13,485 bases of DNA from Actinomycetota bacterium (lineage in GTDB: Bacteria; Actinomycetota; UBA4738). The number at the start of each line of letters is the position of its first letter. Position 1 is the first letter of the stretch. Where the stretch lies: NCBI GenBank assembly GCA_005885015.1, contig VAYG01000058.1:9446-22930 (forward strand), in the 5' to 3' direction. Both the position numbers and the translations under genes were made by a program. Shown in pieces: positions 12,260-13,485 of the stretch. The notes beneath the pieces were generated by a model. That model was given only the letters and a program-made list of their open reading frames with translations. It searched no databases and had not been told where the DNA came from.

Positions 12260-13485
12260 TCAGCCCAGGATGTTCGTGAGGGCGTTCACGTCGGCCAGCG
12301 GCAGGCTGAACGAGAACGTGGAGCCCTGGCCGGGCTTGGAGTCCACCCAGAGCCGTCCGCCCATTCCCTCCACCAGCCGGCGGCAGATGTAGAGCCCCAG
12401 CCCGACCCCGCCGCTCGGCCGGGTGAGGTGGTTCTCGATCTGGTAGAAGCGGTCGAAGATCCGCTCGTGTTCCGAGGGAGGGATCCCCGGGCCCTCGTCT
12501 CGGATGGAGACGGTGGCCCGGTGGTCCTCGACGCTCAGGTTCACCCGCACCGGCTTGTCGGCGGGCGAGTATTTCAGCGCGTTGGCGATCAGGTTGCTCG
12601 AGACCAGGCCGATCCGGGAGGGGTCCGCGTCGACCAGAACGGGACGCTCCGGCGCCTCCAGCTCGATGCTCCGGGCCGGGTGCTCTTCGGCGAAGGTCCG
12701 GATCTGCTCCACCAGCGGCGAGCTCAGGTCCACCGGATAGGTGGTGCCCAGCCCGCTGTTGGACTCGATCCTGGACACCTCGAGGAGCTCCGTCACCAGC
12801 CGCTCAAGCCGGTTGGCCTGGCGCAGCATGATCCGGTAGTACTCGCGCCGGGCGTCGCTGCCGTCGTCGATGGTGCCCTCGATGAGGGAGCTCAGGAATC
12901 CCTTCAGCGGGGTGAGTGGGGTTCGCAGCTCGTGGGAGATGGTGGCCACGAAGTCCGCCTTCAGCTGCTCTGCCTCGCGCTCCGCGGTGACGTCGTGGAC
13001 CACGATCACGATCGCCTTGGTCCTCCCTTCGCGGCCGGCGATGATGTTCGAGGAGCACAGGATCCACGCGCTCGTCCCGTCCTTGCGGGTCATCGGGGCG
13101 AACCACGCCTCGGCGGGCGGCTGGCAGGGGCTCGCGCTCTGGCGAACCATCCCGTCGCCGTTCCCGTTGGCCGGAGAGAGGACGTCCCTCCAGCTCTTCC
13201 CGACCACCTCGTCCGCGGAGAGCCCGGTGATGCGCTCCATCGCGGGGTTCCAGGAGACGATGCTGCAGTCCGGCGCCGCCACGAAGATCCCGTCGGAGGC
13301 GTTCTCCACGATCAGCTCGCGAAGCCGGTCGCCCTCCCGGAGGCTTCGGACCATCGTCCGGTATGCGGTGTAGAAGACGGCCAGCGGGAACCCGACCAGC
13401 AGCACCCCCGGCGGCGTGATCGTCCACGCCATGGCCCCGAGGATTCCCAGGGCAATGTTGCCCGCGTAGTGCAGCGCGTTGACGG
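12260..13485 (-). CDS. PAS-domain sensor histidine kinase (5' end beyond window)
   Basis: Orthodox membrane sensor kinase that would autophosphorylate on His and pass the phosphate to a response regulator. The frame is open to the right edge, 17 codons beyond the ATG at 13432. Those codons and the next 24 form hydrophobic membrane segments (HYAGNIALGILGAMAW, GVLLVGFPLAVFYTAY), so the true start lies outside. Counting from that ATG: PAS domain about 36-148 (ENASDGIFVA, WNPAMERITGLS); HisKA H-box ATISHELRTPLT with phospho-acceptor His167; N-box NLIANALKYS (280-289); G1 DEGPGIP (312-318); F-box IFDRFY (325-330); G2 GGVGLGLYICRRL (341-353). All catalytic motifs are intact. No response regulator is visible and the signal is unknown. 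It is separated from the DUF2520 gene by a possible promoter, so it may not belong to that operon. Confidence 0.94.
   Translation of the reverse strand, partial: VNALHYAGNIALGILGAMAWTITPPGVLLVGFPLAVFYTAYRTMVRSLREGDRLRELIVENASDGIFVAAPDCSIVSWNPAMERITGLSADEVVGKSWRDVLSPANGNGDGMVRQSASPCQPPAEAWFAPMTRKDGTSAWILCSSNIIAGREGRTKAIVIVVHDVTAEREAEQLKADFVATISHELRTPLTPLKGFLSSLIEGTIDDGSDARREYYRIMLRQANRLERLVTELLEVSRIESNSGLGTTYPVDLSSPLVEQIRTFAEEHPARSIELEAPERPVLVDADPSRIGLVSSNLIANALKYSPADKPVRVNLSVEDHRATVSIRDEGPGIPPSEHERIFDRFYQIENHLTRPSGGVGLGLYICRRLVEGMGGRLWVDSKPGQGSTFSFSLPLADVNALTNILG

Overview
The window looks like a housekeeping block from a high-GC Actinomycetota chromosome, probably a deep lineage outside the model genera. 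The evidence is the very GC-rich coding sequence, frequent GTG starts, an actinobacterial-type CarD and ClpC, and a gene order close to the Mycobacterium tuberculosis block Rv3603c (DUF2520) - panC - panD - coaX - lysS - lsr2 - clpC1, with radA and carD nearby. Everything is on the minus strand except one lipoprotein gene. I see no rRNA, tRNA, insertion sequence, CRISPR array, phage gene or obvious new multi-gene system.

Read in the transcribed direction, from the right edge leftwards: a membrane-anchored PAS histidine kinase, cut by the edge (12260-13485); a Rossmann/DUF2520 protein (11269-12177) that overlaps panC (10394-11278); coaX (9280-10375), broken by an exact 316-bp tandem duplication; lysS (7785-9287), which overlaps coaX; and a putative periplasmic-binding-protein-like lipoprotein (6334-7749). 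These genes are tightly spaced and probably form one operon for pantothenate/CoA synthesis plus lysyl-tRNA synthesis, starting at a weak promoter near 12215. A 358-bp gap holds a TATAAT promoter for clpC (3501-5975). A convergent, hairpin-rich gap follows. Then comes a plus-strand Asp-box beta-propeller lipoprotein (1876-3339), divergent from radA (452-1831), and finally carD (1-326), cut by the left edge.

The most notable content is damage to, or unusual forms of, core genes. coaX carries the duplication, and removing one copy restores exactly 260 codons. radA has an out-of-frame segment bounded by an apparent deletion and a 17-bp tandem repeat that puts the frame back. The DUF2520 gene has no standard start codon before its nucleotide-binding motif, but an ACG sits 6 nt after a good ribosome-binding site. 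These may be real recent mutations or assembly errors; the sequence alone cannot decide. The two lipoprotein genes look like lineage-specific insertions into the conserved gene order, while panD, lsr2 and disA are absent from the places where relatives often carry them.
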